Source: an uncultured Nocardioides sp. (lineage in GTDB: Bacteria; Actinomycetota; Actinomycetes; Propionibacteriales; Nocardioidaceae). Taken from it: a stretch of DNA of 64,000 nt. Under the pieces are notes generated by a model. It was given only the letters and a program-made list of their open reading frames with translations, had not been told where the DNA came from and made no database searches. Positions 8,938 to 19,209 of the stretch are shown piece by piece. Numbering within the stretch: position 1 is the stretch's first letter; every line of letters begins with the position of its first letter. The DNA lies in assembly GCF_947489365.1 (NCBI RefSeq), contig NZ_CANLDB010000001.1, positions 434,001 to 498,000 on the forward strand. Direction: 5' to 3'. Both the position numbers and the translations under genes were made by a program.

Positions 8938-10294
8938 ACGGCGCCGGCGCACGCTGGCTCCACCGGTTGCCGCTCCAGGTGATCGTCGGGTCGTCGAAGA
9001 TCTCGTCGCGGCCGTCGTCGGCGACCATGCCTGACTCGCCCTCCGCCATCGCCACGGTGTTGTCGGCGATCCGGACGTCGTGCAGCCGGCGCGGGGTGCC
9101 GTCGACGTCGCTGGTGCCCCGGTCCTGCTGGATCATCCCGATGCCCTCCGCGTTGCCGGCCAGTCGGTTGCCCGTGACCTGGACGTCGTGGGAGCCCGCG
9201 AGGAGGATCCCGGAGCCCCACAGCCACGCCGGGAAGCCGTGGCCGTTGCCGGTCACGTCGTTGTCCGCGATCACCGCGTCGGCGCTGATCTCGTGGAAGA
9301 TCCCCATCCACGCGTTGTCGTGGACCTCGTTGCCGCGGTAGACGGTGTCCTGGGCGTCGATGTCCGTCCACAGCCCCGGGCCGGCGTTGCGTACCACCCG
9401 GTTCCGCAGGACGCGCAGGCCGTCGGTGACGGCCCACTTGGCCCCGCCGGCCTCCCACGCGGGGTCGTAGCCGCCGCCGCCGTTCCGCGCGATGACGGTG
9501 CCGACCACCCGGGTGTCGTCGCCGGTGCCGCCGATCCCGAGCTGGCCGTTGCGGCGGACGGTGCTGTCGAGCACCGTCGCGCCGCCCTCCGTGGTGATGC
9601 CGGCGCCGTGGTTGTCCTGGACGGTGACGTCCTCGATCCTCCAGCCCGGCGCCGAGGCCCGGACGGCCCCGCGCTGGGCGGGCGTGGCGAAGTGCTGGGC
9701 GGTGATCCCGTGGACGGTGACGCCGGTGGCGTGGGGGCGGGCGAGGACGGCGGCGGGGGAGACGAGCCCCTCGATCCGCGTGCCCCGCGGGTCGCCGCCG
9801 AGGTGGACGGCGTCGTGGCGGTAGTCGAACCAGTAGCTGCCCGGTCCGAGGTCCGACCGGGCGAGCACCCGGCGGAGGGGGACGCCGTCGCGGAGGACGT
9901 CGTCCGGGCGGGAGCACTCCGGTCGCTCCTCCAGGCACGTGCCGGTGCGCTCGCCCTCCTGCCGCTGGCCGCGCACCACCCAGCCGTCGCGGGTGCGGGT
10001 GAAGCCCCGCAGCACGCGAGAGCCGTCCAGGACGGCCCCCGGCCCGGTGATCGTCTGGTCGCGCCGGGGCTCCAGCGGTCGGCTGATGCGGTAGGTCCCG
10101 GGGCGCAGGCAGATCGTCTCCCCGGTCGCGGCGGCCCGCACCGCGCCGACCGGGTCCCCGCCCGGGCGGACGACGACGTCGCAGGCGACCTCCAGGGCTC
10201 CAGCCGGGGCTTGCGCGGAGGCGGTCGGGAGCCCGAGGGGCACGAGCCCGAGGACGACTCCGACCGCGGCGGTGAGGTGACGACTCGCCATCAT
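8876..10294 (-). CDS. Secreted right-handed parallel beta-helix protein
   Basis: About 472 aa with a Sec signal peptide (MMASRHLTAAVGVVLGLVPLG, cleavage near ASA-QAP). After a domain resembling pectate-lyase-like proteins (GETICLRPGTYRISRPL) come many short coils of the form V-x-x-N-x-V-x-x-N (RVLRNRVVRNAG, VIADNDVTGNGHG, VQVTGNRLAGNAEG, VRIADNTVAM), the PbH1 repeats of a beta-helix. Such proteins are usually polysaccharide lyases, hydrolases or epimerases, but no catalytic residues could be assigned. Two adjacent ATG codons (10294 and 10291) are possible starts. Four Cys residues in the mature N-terminal part may form disulfides. Confidence 0.75.
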   Translation of the reverse strand: MMASRHLTAAVGVVLGLVPLGLPTASAQAPAGALEVACDVVVRPGGDPVGAVRAAATGETICLRPGTYRISRPLEPRRDQTITGPGAVLDGSRVLRGFTRTRDGWVVRGQRQEGERTGTCLEERPECSRPDDVLRDGVPLRRVLARSDLGPGSYWFDYRHDAVHLGGDPRGTRIEGLVSPAAVLARPHATGVTVHGITAQHFATPAQRGAVRASAPGWRIEDVTVQDNHGAGITTEGGATVLDSTVRRNGQLGIGGTGDDTRVVGTVIARNGGGGYDPAWEAGGAKWAVTDGLRVLRNRVVRNAGPGLWTDIDAQDTVYRGNEVHDNAWMGIFHEISADAVIADNDVTGNGHGFPAWLWGSGILLAGSHDVQVTGNRLAGNAEGIGMIQQDRGTSDVDGTPRRLHDVRIADNTVAMAEGESGMVADDGRDEIFDDPTITWSGNRWSQRAPAPFMWDDEYLTLEQWRALGHDR

Positions 10295-10388
10295 GGTCCG
10301 ACGGTAGGCCCCGGACGGCCCGGTGTCTGCGGTCCGCGACGGGATATCGACGTGCGGTCCCGAGGCCGCTCCGGCAGGATCGAGCCCC

Positions 10389-12041
<1,653 letters not shown>

Positions 12042-12063
12042 CGTCGTGCGACCTCCGACCAGC

Positions 12064-12184
12064 CCCGGAGATCGAGGGATGAGCGTCGCGCAGCGACCGG
12101 GCCACGAGATCCGGTGAGGGGTCGGCGGTCGGCTCGCCGGGCCTCGTGGCTCCTCGCCGGGGCTCGGAGCACCTCGACCTCCGA
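12064..12184. repeat. Dispersed composite palindromic repeat, copy A
   Basis: The gap after the ABC-F gene holds a head (CGGAGATCGAG, then CCACGAGATCCGGTGAG) and an inverted tail (CCTCGTGGCTCCTCGCC, then ACCTCGACCTCCG). The head is approximately the reverse complement of the tail, and both match parts of the elements at 30013-30335, 47311-47525 and 59247-59380. No ORF is plausible here. Confidence 0.6.
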
Positions 12185-12231
12185 CCGGGACGACCGTTGC
12201 CGCTGTCTGTGACCTGTGCCACTCTCCGGCC

Positions 12232-13812
12232 ATGACGGCGACGGCTGAGCTCGCGACCCCGACGTACCTCGACGAGCGCCTGGCGCACTGGGCGCGCGAG
12301 ACGCCGGACGCCGAGGCGATGACCTACCTGGGGCGGACGTGGACCTGGGCCGAGATGCACGACCGGGTACGACGCCTCGCGGGCGCGCTCCGGGCGATGG
12401 GGATCGGGCGCGGCGACGTCGTGTCGTTCCTCGACAAGAACCACCCCGCCTGCGTCGAGCTGACCCTGGCCGCGGCCTCGCTCGGCGCGGCCAACGCGAT
12501 CGTGAACTTCCGCCTCGCCGCCGACGAGATCGACTACGTCGTCAACGACTCGGGCGCCCGCGTGCTGCTCGTCGGCACCGAGCTGCTGGGCCAGGTGGAG
12601 GCCGTCCGCGACCGGCTGACGCACGTCGAGCGGGTCGTCGCGCTGACCCCGGACGGGGCCGACGGCGACGAGTACGAGGCGCTGCTCGCCGGGGCCGACC
12701 CGGTCGACCGCGACCCGGCGGTGGAGCCGGGGGACACCTGCCTCGTCATGTACTCCTCGGGCACCACCGGTCGCCCCAAGGGCGTCATGCTCAGCCAGGC
12801 CAACATGGTCGCCCACACCCTGAACGCGCACGACGGCTGGGCGTTCGACCCGGGCGACAAGAACATGGTGTCGATGCCGCTGTTCCACGTGGGCGGGTCG
12901 TCGTACGTGCTGTTCGGCATCCACGACGGCGTCCCCAGCGTGATGACCCGCGACCCTGACGGCGCGTCGCTGGCCGGCGCGATCATGGCCGGGGCGAACC
13001 GGACCTTCCTCGTGCCCGCCGTCCTCGCGCAGGTGCTGGCGTCGGGCGACCAGGCGATCGCGGTCTTCGGCAGGCTGAAGACCTACTGCTACGGCGCCGC
13101 CCCGATGCCGCTGCCGCTGCTCCGTGCGGCGATCCAGGCGTGGCCGGACACCGACTTCATCCAGGTCTACGGCCTGACCGAGGTCTGCGGCGTCATCACC
13201 CACCTCATGCCCGCCGAGCACCGCGACCCCGACCACCCCGAGCGCCTGGTCAGCGCGGGCCAGCCGATCCCCGGCGCCGAGGTGCGGGTCGTCGACGTGG
13301 GCACCGGCGAGGACCTCCCGGTCGGCGACCACGGCGAGCTGTGGTTCCGCTCCCCGCAGGTCATGACGGGCTACCTCGGCAAGCCGGAGGCCACGGCCGA
13401 GGTGATCACCGAGGACGGCTGGTTCCGCACCGGCGACATCGGCAAGGTCGACGCCGACGGCTACGTCTACGTCACCGACCGGCTCAAGGACATGATCATC
13501 TCGGGCGGGGAGAACATCTACTCGCCCGAGATCGAGCGCGTCCTCGCCGAGCACCCCGCGGTCGCGGAGGTCGCGATCATCGGCGTGCCCGACGACCGCT
13601 GGGGCGAGACCGTCAAGGCGGTCGTCTCGCTGCACCCCGGCCAGGAGGCGACCGAGGCCGAGCTCGTCGAGCACTGCCGCGCGTCGCTCGCCCGGTACAA
13701 GTGCCCGAGCAGCGTGGAGTTCCTCGAGGCGCTGCCACGCAACCCGACCGGCAAGATCCTCAAGCGCGACCTGCGGGCGCCGTACTGGGGCGAGTGGGAC
13801 CGCCGGATCTGA
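12232..13812 (+). CDS. Fatty-acid--CoA ligase / acyl-CoA synthetase (AMP-binding)
   Basis: 526 aa adenylate-forming enzyme that makes acyl-CoA from a carboxylic acid, ATP and CoA. Conserved motifs in order: the AMP-binding P-loop YSSGTTGRPKG, YGAAPMP, VYGLTEVCG, GWFRTGDIG with the ribose-binding Asp, the hinge DRLKDMIISGGENIYSPEIE, and the C-terminal catalytic Lys in NPTGKILKRDLR. The architecture is that of FadD-like medium/long-chain ligases, but chain length cannot be read. It could feed the acyl-CoA operon upstream, an inference from position only. A convergent LysR gene ends 3 bp downstream. Confidence 0.9.
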   Translation: MTATAELATPTYLDERLAHWARETPDAEAMTYLGRTWTWAEMHDRVRRLAGALRAMGIGRGDVVSFLDKNHPACVELTLAAASLGAANAIVNFRLAADEIDYVVNDSGARVLLVGTELLGQVEAVRDRLTHVERVVALTPDGADGDEYEALLAGADPVDRDPAVEPGDTCLVMYSSGTTGRPKGVMLSQANMVAHTLNAHDGWAFDPGDKNMVSMPLFHVGGSSYVLFGIHDGVPSVMTRDPDGASLAGAIMAGANRTFLVPAVLAQVLASGDQAIAVFGRLKTYCYGAAPMPLPLLRAAIQAWPDTDFIQVYGLTEVCGVITHLMPAEHRDPDHPERLVSAGQPIPGAEVRVVDVGTGEDLPVGDHGELWFRSPQVMTGYLGKPEATAEVITEDGWFRTGDIGKVDADGYVYVTDRLKDMIISGGENIYSPEIERVLAEHPAVAEVAIIGVPDDRWGETVKAVVSLHPGQEATEAELVEHCRASLARYKCPSSVEFLEALPRNPTGKILKRDLRAPYWGEWDRRI

Positions 13813-13815
13813 GGC

Positions 13816-14715
13816 TCACCCGGCCGCCGCGATGGCGACGAGGTCCCGGACCGGTCCCGCGGGCGGCGTACGACGACCCAGCCAGACCGCCCGCAGCGTG
13901 CGGCTGAGCGCGAGGTCGCGCAGGGGCACCTCGACGAGGTCGCCGGACGCCAGCGGGACCGCGACGGTGCGCCGGCTGACCACGGCCGGCGCGGAGCCGG
14001 CGAGGACGGCCTCCCGGATGCCCGTCGAGGTCGTGAGCTCGACCGCGGGCGGTGACAGGGTCAGCCCGTGTCCGGCCAGCGCCTCCTCGAGCACCTCCCG
14101 GGTGCCCGAGCCGGCCTCGCGGGAGGTCAGCGACAGTGCGGCGACCTCTGCGGGCCCCAGCGGCGTGCGGCGGCGGGCCAAGGCGTGGTCGGGGGTGCAG
14201 ACGAGGACGAGCTCGTCGGTGCCCACCTCCGCCCAGGCCAGGCCACGGGGGGCCTCGACGCCCTCCACGAACCCCAGCGAGGCGCGGTGGGCGAGCACCG
14301 CCGCCACGGCACCCGCCGAGTTCGTCGCCGTCATCGAGACCTCGACGGCCTCCCGGGAGGTGGCGCGCAGGCGCACGAGCCACCGGGGGAGCAGGTGCTC
14401 GGCGACGGTCATGCTGGCGGCGACCCGGAGGTGACGCTGCTGGTCGTCGCGGAGGCTGGCGAGCGCGACCTCCGTCTCGGCGGCCACGTCGAGCAGCCGC
14501 GTCGACCACTCGACGACGACCTGCCCGGCCGCGGTGAGCTCGGAGCCGCGGGCGCCGCGCCACAGCAGCGGCACGCCCAGCAGTGTCTCCGCGGCCCGCA
14601 CCCGTTCCGAGGCGCCCTGCTGTGAGAGGCCCTCGGCGCGCGCGGCGGCGCCGATGCTGCCGTGGCGCGCGACCCCCACGAGGAGGGCGAGGGTGCGGAG
14701 GTCCGGGAGGGGCAT
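13816..14715 (-). CDS. LysR-type transcriptional regulator, likely controls the TDT transporter
   Basis: 299 aa LTTR: N-terminal winged HTH (LRTLALLVGVARHGSIGAAARAEGLSQQGASERV) and a C-terminal periplasmic-binding-like effector domain (GFVEGVEAPRGLAWAEVGTDELVLV). ATG 14715 is preferred to an in-frame codon at 14739 because the region between them holds the palindrome CCACAA-N7-TTGTGG and a TATGCT -10 placed 6 nt before 14715, so the mRNA is probably leaderless. LysR genes divergent from TDT/SLAC1 transporters are common in actinobacteria, where they control anion or sulfite export. The effector is unknown. Confidence 0.85.
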   Translation of the reverse strand: MPLPDLRTLALLVGVARHGSIGAAARAEGLSQQGASERVRAAETLLGVPLLWRGARGSELTAAGQVVVEWSTRLLDVAAETEVALASLRDDQQRHLRVAASMTVAEHLLPRWLVRLRATSREAVEVSMTATNSAGAVAAVLAHRASLGFVEGVEAPRGLAWAEVGTDELVLVCTPDHALARRRTPLGPAEVAALSLTSREAGSGTREVLEEALAGHGLTLSPPAVELTTSTGIREAVLAGSAPAVVSRRTVAVPLASGDLVEVPLRDLALSRTLRAVWLGRRTPPAGPVRDLVAIAAAG

Positions 14716-14716
14716 C

Positions 14717-14735
14717 CCACAAGCATAGATTGTGG
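14717..14735. promoter_or_regulatory. LysR-type box between the lysR and TDT transporter genes
   Basis: CCACAA-N7-TTGTGG (arms 14717-14722 and 14730-14735) is a perfect 6-bp dyad at the upstream edge of the lysR start. It overlaps the minus-strand -10 TATGCT (14727-14722), so binding would repress lysR. It lies 55 bp before the transporter start, which suits activation of that gene. Confidence 0.55.
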
Positions 14736-14790
14736 ACACACCAAGATCCGGTGGCTACTGCCGGACTCGGGAGGAGCGCACCATGGAGTC

Positions 14791-15762
14791 ATGACCACGA
14801 CCGACCTGCCCCCTGCCGCCACCACGGCCGCGCTGGCCCCGAACTGGTTCGCCGCGGTCATGGGCACGGGCATCGTGGCGACCGCGGCCGTCACCCTCCC
14901 CGTCACGCACCCCGTCCTCACCGTCGCCGCCACCGGCGTCTGGGTGCTCTCCGTGGTCCTGCTCGCGGGGGTGACCGTCCGCAGCCTCGGCGGCGCCTGG
15001 CACGACCACCCGGCGATGTCGCACTTCCTCGGGGCGCGCGCGATGGCGCCGATGAGCGTGGCCGCCGCGACCATCCTGGTCGGCAGCCGCGTGGTCGGCG
15101 CCCCCACCGCGTACGTCGCGGCCCTGGTGCTGTGGCTGGTGGGGACCGGCCTCGGCCTGGCGACGGCGACCTCGCGACGCATCCGGGCGCAGCGCACCGG
15201 GCCGGCGGAGGCCACGTGGCTGATGCCGGTGGTGCCCCCGATGGTCAGCGCCGCGGTCGGCGCGCTGCTCGCGGTCCGCTCGCCCGAGCCGCTGGCCACC
15301 GGCCTGCTCGTCGTGTCGTGGGCCTGCTTCGCGCTGACCCTCGTGCTGGCGGCGGGCCCCGCCCTGGCCGTCGTCCGTCGCGTCGCCGGTGGGGACCTCC
15401 CGGCGGCGACCCCGACCCTGTTCGTCGTGCTCGGCCCGCTGGGCCAGTCCGCGACCGCGGTGCTCCTGCTGGCCCCCGGCCGGCGGCTCGCCGTCCTGTA
15501 CGCCGCCCTCGTGCTGGTCGCGGCGCTGGTCTGGTTGGCCGCGGCGGTGGCCTGCGTGCTCCGGCAGCGTCCGCCGTTCGCGATGACGTGGTGGGCGTTC
15601 ACCTTCCCGGTGGGCACGGTCGTCACCGGCTCGTCGGCCCTGGCCGCGGCCACGGGGTCCGGGCTCGCCGCGACGGTGGCCGTGGCGACGTACGTCGGGC
15701 TGGTCGGTGTCTGGGCCGTGACGGCGTCCCGCACCGCCCTCGGGCTCCGCGCCCCGCGCTGA
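14791..15762 (+). CDS. TDT (SLAC1/TehA-type) family transporter
   Basis: 323 aa integral membrane protein with about ten hydrophobic helices, starting at NWFAAVMGTGIVATAA, the conserved first-helix motif of the tellurite-resistance/dicarboxylate transporter family. WHDHPAMSHFLGARAMAPM and TWWAFTFPVGTVV are further family blocks. Members export sulfite or C4-dicarboxylates or act as anion channels; the substrate is not determined here. GGAGG (14770-14774) is 16 nt from this ATG and 8 nt from an ATG at 14783 that reads only Met-Glu-Ser-stop and overlaps this start as ATGA, so the start could be coupled to that tiny frame. The divergent LysR gene is the probable regulator. Confidence 0.85.
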   Translation: MTTTDLPPAATTAALAPNWFAAVMGTGIVATAAVTLPVTHPVLTVAATGVWVLSVVLLAGVTVRSLGGAWHDHPAMSHFLGARAMAPMSVAAATILVGSRVVGAPTAYVAALVLWLVGTGLGLATATSRRIRAQRTGPAEATWLMPVVPPMVSAAVGALLAVRSPEPLATGLLVVSWACFALTLVLAAGPALAVVRRVAGGDLPAATPTLFVVLGPLGQSATAVLLLAPGRRLAVLYAALVLVAALVWLAAAVACVLRQRPPFAMTWWAFTFPVGTVVTGSSALAAATGSGLAATVAVATYVGLVGVWAVTASRTALGLRAPR

Positions 15763-15825
15763 GGTATCGGTCCGGGTCGGGCCGTTCGGCACGAGCCGGC
15801 CGCCCGGTCGCTGTAGGTTCGTCGC

Positions 15826-16836
15826 ATGGGGACACCGCTGACCGCCGTGATCGCCGACGACGACCCGGACATCACGGACCTGATCGACGTCGTGCTGGGC
15901 AGCGTGGGCTTCCGCGTGGTCCACGCGCAGAACGGGGCGGACGCCGTGGAGGCGGTGCGCCAGCACGCCCCGGTGCTGACCACGATGGACGTGAGCATGC
16001 CGGGCATGGACGGGTTGTCCGCGCTGCGCCAGCTGCGTGAGTTCAGCGCGACGTACCTCATCATGATCACCTCGAGGTCGACCGACGACGACGTGATCGC
16101 GGCCTTCGAGGCCGGCGCCGACGACTACCTGGTCAAGCCGTTCAGCCCCCGCGAGCTCCAGCTGCGCGCCGAGGCCATGCTGCGCCGCGCCGCGTCGGCC
16201 CCGCAGGTGGAGCCCGAGCCGGAGCAGGGGTGGGCGGTCGCCGCCGCCCGCGAGTTCCGGGAGTCGCTGAACCGCGACGCGACCCCGGCGCCGGTCGATC
16301 CCGACCCCGGCGCGCCGCTGTTCGACGAGGTCGCGGACGTGGTCCCGCCGCCCCTGCCCCCGGTCGCCCCGGTCGCCCCGGTCACCCCGGTCACCCCCGC
16401 GGTTCCCCCCGCCCCTGCGGCGCCGGCTCCCGTCGCGGCTCCGGCTCCGCCGGTCCAGCGACCCGTCCCCGCCGAGGACGACCCCGCCGGCGGGGTGGTC
16501 TGGCAGGGGGACCTGGCGCAGTTCGGCCCGCTCGTCGTCGACACCCGCGGGGGTGCCGTCCAGCTCGCGGGCCGGCGGATCGCGGTCCCGGCCGAGGAGC
16601 TCGACCTGCTGGTCGCCCTGATGCGCACCGGACGCCGCGTCCGCAGCCGCGCCGACCTCGTCCTCGCCATGCGCGGGGACGGGGCGACGTCGCACTTCGT
16701 CAACGAGGCCGACAAGCGGGTCGTCGACCAGCACGTCGCCAGCCTGCAGCAGCGCCTCGGGGACGACCCCGCGAACCCGCGCGTGGTGGAGACGGTCCGG
16801 GGCGTGGGCTTCCGGCTGGCGCGATCCACCGGCTGA
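15826..16836 (+). CDS. Orphan OmpR-like response regulator with long Pro/Ala linker
   Basis: 336 aa. Residues 1-125 are a receiver domain with the acidic pocket D11-D12, phospho-acceptor D55 (TMDVSMPGMDG), T82 and K104 (VKPF). Residues about 230-334 are a winged-helix DNA-binding domain ending in RVVETVRGVGFRL, the OmpR/PhoB hallmark. Between them lies a linker of about 100 residues; 172-214 are almost only Pro, Ala and Val and include four 9-bp DNA repeats (PVAPVAPVTPVT, 16360-16395). Normal OmpR-family linkers are a few to 20 residues. No histidine kinase is adjacent. TAGGTT 6 nt before the ATG predicts a leaderless mRNA. It faces the GT2 operon and may control it, but this is inference. 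Confidence 0.85.
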   Translation: MGTPLTAVIADDDPDITDLIDVVLGSVGFRVVHAQNGADAVEAVRQHAPVLTTMDVSMPGMDGLSALRQLREFSATYLIMITSRSTDDDVIAAFEAGADDYLVKPFSPRELQLRAEAMLRRAASAPQVEPEPEQGWAVAAAREFRESLNRDATPAPVDPDPGAPLFDEVADVVPPPLPPVAPVAPVTPVTPAVPPAPAAPAPVAAPAPPVQRPVPAEDDPAGGVVWQGDLAQFGPLVVDTRGGAVQLAGRRIAVPAEELDLLVALMRTGRRVRSRADLVLAMRGDGATSHFVNEADKRVVDQHVASLQQRLGDDPANPRVVETVRGVGFRLARSTG

Positions 16837-16844
16837 GGCCTCCG

Positions 16845-16916
16845 GGCGACCGGGTCCGACCGGCCGGGCCCGGCAGCGGGGGTCCGCCGGGCCCGACCGG
16901 CTCGATCCCGGTCGCC
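16845..16916. terminator. Probable bidirectional terminator between convergent genes
   Basis: GGCGACCGGG (16845-16854) pairs with CCCGGTCGCC (16907-16916), a perfect 10-bp stem. The interior is GC-rich and can fold further through GCCGGGCCC segments. It lies exactly between the response regulator and the convergent lipoprotein gene. There is no T tract, as is common in actinobacteria. Confidence 0.5.
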
Positions 16917-16927
16917 TGTCGGTCGGT

Positions 16928-17674
16928 TCAGTCGCGTGTGACCGCGTCCGACGTCGTCCGCTCCCGGGAGTCGAAGATCCCGACCGGGACGTCGGTGCTG
17001 ACGGTCCGGCGGTCGAAGGTGTCGCTGCCGGCGGAGGTCTCGACGAAGACGACGGCGTCGAACGTCAGCTCCACCCCGCGGGTGCCCCGCGGCACGGAGC
17101 CGAGCTTCTGCTCCTGGAGCTCGAAGGAGCCCTTGGGGGAGGTGATGAGCATCCCGTCGTCGTTGCCCGCCGGCTCGGGGTCGAGCGTCACGTCACGGGC
17201 CTCGGCGTCGAGACGGTACGGCTCGTCGGCCTTGCGGTCGCGCTTCCCGTCCTCGCCGATGACGACCGAGGAGACGTCGAGGTCGCCCAGGTAGACCTCG
17301 CGCTTGGAGTCGAACGGGTCGCGCTCGCCACGCGAGGTGTCGAAGGCCTGGAGCGTGTACGTAAAGTACTTCCCGCCCTTCGGGTGCCACTCGTGGGTCC
17401 GGGGCGTCCGGGCCGTGGGGTACATCGTGAGGACCACGTCGATGTCGTCCGCGCCGCGGACGTCGAGGTGGGCCTGCACCGTGCCGTCGTCCGTGAACTC
17501 CGACGAGATCGGGTCCGGCGTACGCCGCTCGGCCGCGGCCGGCTGGGCCGCGGGGTCGCCGCCGACGAGGCCGGCGGCCGAGTCGACGATGCCGCAGGAC
17601 GACGTCGCCAGGGCGGTGGCGGCGAGGACGACGCCGAGGGCGATCCGCCCCGTGGTGCGGGTGGACGTGGTCAC
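16928..17674 (-). CDS. Putative secreted lipoprotein, last gene of the GT2 operon
   Basis: 248 aa. The N-terminus is an export signal (TGRIALGVVLAATALATSSCG) with Cys27 as possible lipid anchor; the lipobox is weak because the -3 residue is Thr. The mature part begins with an Ala/Pro-rich stretch and continues as a beta-rich acidic domain (FTDDGTVQAHLDVRGADDIDVVLTMYPT) with no domain I recognise. The GTG start overlaps the glycosyltransferase stop (GTGA), so it belongs to that system. It may be an envelope component of the same polysaccharide pathway; that is inference from the operon alone. Confidence 0.65.
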   Translation of the reverse strand: MTTSTRTTGRIALGVVLAATALATSSCGIVDSAAGLVGGDPAAQPAAAERRTPDPISSEFTDDGTVQAHLDVRGADDIDVVLTMYPTARTPRTHEWHPKGGKYFTYTLQAFDTSRGERDPFDSKREVYLGDLDVSSVVIGEDGKRDRKADEPYRLDAEARDVTLDPEPAGNDDGMLITSPKGSFELQEQKLGSVPRGTRGVELTFDAVVFVETSAGSDTFDRRTVSTDVPVGIFDSRERTTSDAVTRD

Positions 17675-19209
17675 GACTGGAACCCCCGGTTTCGCTTCAT
17701 GATCTTGAGCACCATCCAGGCGGTCTGGACGACGGTGATGATGCCGAGCACCGGCCAGCCGACGGAGAGCATCGCCGAGCGGACGTCGACGGACAGCTGC
17801 AGCCAGATGGCCAGGCCGGCGAGGACGACGACGAGCAGCGTCAGGTAGGGGTAGAGCCAGGCGCTGCCGCGCCCGCTCTCCGCCTTGGCCTGGGCCGCCC
17901 AGTTGTCGGACTGCTGGTGGGAGAAGAACTTGAGCCAGGCGCGGACGAAGTGGCCCATCCGCACCCACATGTAGACCTCGGCCTGCACGAGCGTGGCCGC
18001 GAACAGGTAGTCGCGCCGGTTGGCGTTGGCCATGGCCCGTACGACCTTGAGGTTCAGCAGGATCGCGACGGTCGGCGGGATCAGCCACCAGGCCTGGAAG
18101 ACGAACGCGTCGATCGTCAGCGACCCGATGAGCAGCAGCAGGAAGCCGACGCGGGTCAGGATGTTGAGCACCATCGAGGCGTGCTCGAACCACCGCAGGC
18201 GCAGGTTCGGGTGGAGCGGTTGGCCGCGCGTGTCGCCGCGCTGGCCCGGCCACATCAGGTCGATGGCGCCGAAGTTCCACTTGACCTGCTGGGCGTCCAG
18301 CGAGCGGAGGGTGGTCATGCCGCCGACGTGCGCGCGGGCGGTGGCGCTGATCTTCGTCAGGTAGCCGGCGCTCTTGATCTGCAGCGACAGCAGGGAGTCC
18401 TCGACCTCGCTGTCGTTCACCCACGGGGTGCGCTGGTGGCTCTGGGCCATGACCTCGCGCAGTGCGCGGGTCGAGAAGATCGAGAACTGGCCGCCGAGCA
18501 CCGCCATGTTGCGCCCGCGCAGCAGGTTCTGCATGTTGAAGGCGGCGAACTGGGCGCGCTGCCCGGCCACCAGCCACCGACCGACCCGGGTGTCCATCGC
18601 GCTGTCGTCGATGGAGTAGATGGCCGAGATGCCGCCGATCCGGTCGTCGCTCGTGACCTCCGCGACGAGCGCCTCGACGGCGGTCGGCTCCGGGGTGGTG
18701 TCGCCGTCGACCCCGAGCATGTAGTCGCAGTCGGACACCAGCGAGTAGCCGTGGTTGAGCGCGCCGACCTTCTTGTCGGGGTTCACGCCGATGTCGTGGA
18801 CGTAGATCTCGGTGGTCTGCGTGCCGAGCTCGGTGGTCCGCTCGTGCTTGCCGGCCCAGTGGGACGCGATCTCCACGGTGTCGTCGCTGGTGTTGTTGAC
18901 GATCAGGTGGATGACGTCCGGCAGCCGCGTCTGCATCAGCAGTGCGTCGAGCACCCCGCCGATGGTCTCGGCCTCGTTGTACGCCGGGATCACGCAGCCG
19001 ACCGTGGGTCGGCTCTCCTCGATGGCCGCGACCTCGGCCAGGAACTGCTCGGCGTAGGCGTTCAGCCCCGGGTCGGCGACCGTGACGTAGGGGTTGTCGA
19101 CCGGGGCGGCCGGAGCCTGCTGCGGGGCCGCTGCCGGAGCCGCAGCCGGTGCTGCGGTGGCCGTGGGTGCGGCGTGGGTGCGGGTCCGCGTGCGGATGTG
19201 TCGGGTCAT
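17671..19209 (-). CDS. Membrane glycosyltransferase, GT2 family (processive type)
   Basis: 512 aa. A 40-residue Thr/Ala/Pro-rich N-terminus precedes a GT-A domain: CVIPAYNEAETIG (nucleotide-sugar strand), D168-G-D170 (DxD metal site), E270-D271 (catalytic-base motif), and Q307-Q-V-K310-W311 in the position of the QxxRW motif of cellulose/hyaluronan-synthase-like enzymes, with Lys replacing Arg. Four or five hydrophobic helices follow near residues 345-505. This fits a synthase that makes and exports a polysaccharide, though fewer helices than BcsA and no PilZ domain are seen. It overlaps both neighbours by 4 bp. The sugar is unknown. Confidence 0.82.
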   Translation of the reverse strand: MTRHIRTRTRTHAAPTATAAPAAAPAAAPQQAPAAPVDNPYVTVADPGLNAYAEQFLAEVAAIEESRPTVGCVIPAYNEAETIGGVLDALLMQTRLPDVIHLIVNNTSDDTVEIASHWAGKHERTTELGTQTTEIYVHDIGVNPDKKVGALNHGYSLVSDCDYMLGVDGDTTPEPTAVEALVAEVTSDDRIGGISAIYSIDDSAMDTRVGRWLVAGQRAQFAAFNMQNLLRGRNMAVLGGQFSIFSTRALREVMAQSHQRTPWVNDSEVEDSLLSLQIKSAGYLTKISATARAHVGGMTTLRSLDAQQVKWNFGAIDLMWPGQRGDTRGQPLHPNLRLRWFEHASMVLNILTRVGFLLLLIGSLTIDAFVFQAWWLIPPTVAILLNLKVVRAMANANRRDYLFAATLVQAEVYMWVRMGHFVRAWLKFFSHQQSDNWAAQAKAESGRGSAWLYPYLTLLVVVLAGLAIWLQLSVDVRSAMLSVGWPVLGIITVVQTAWMVLKIMKRNRGFQS

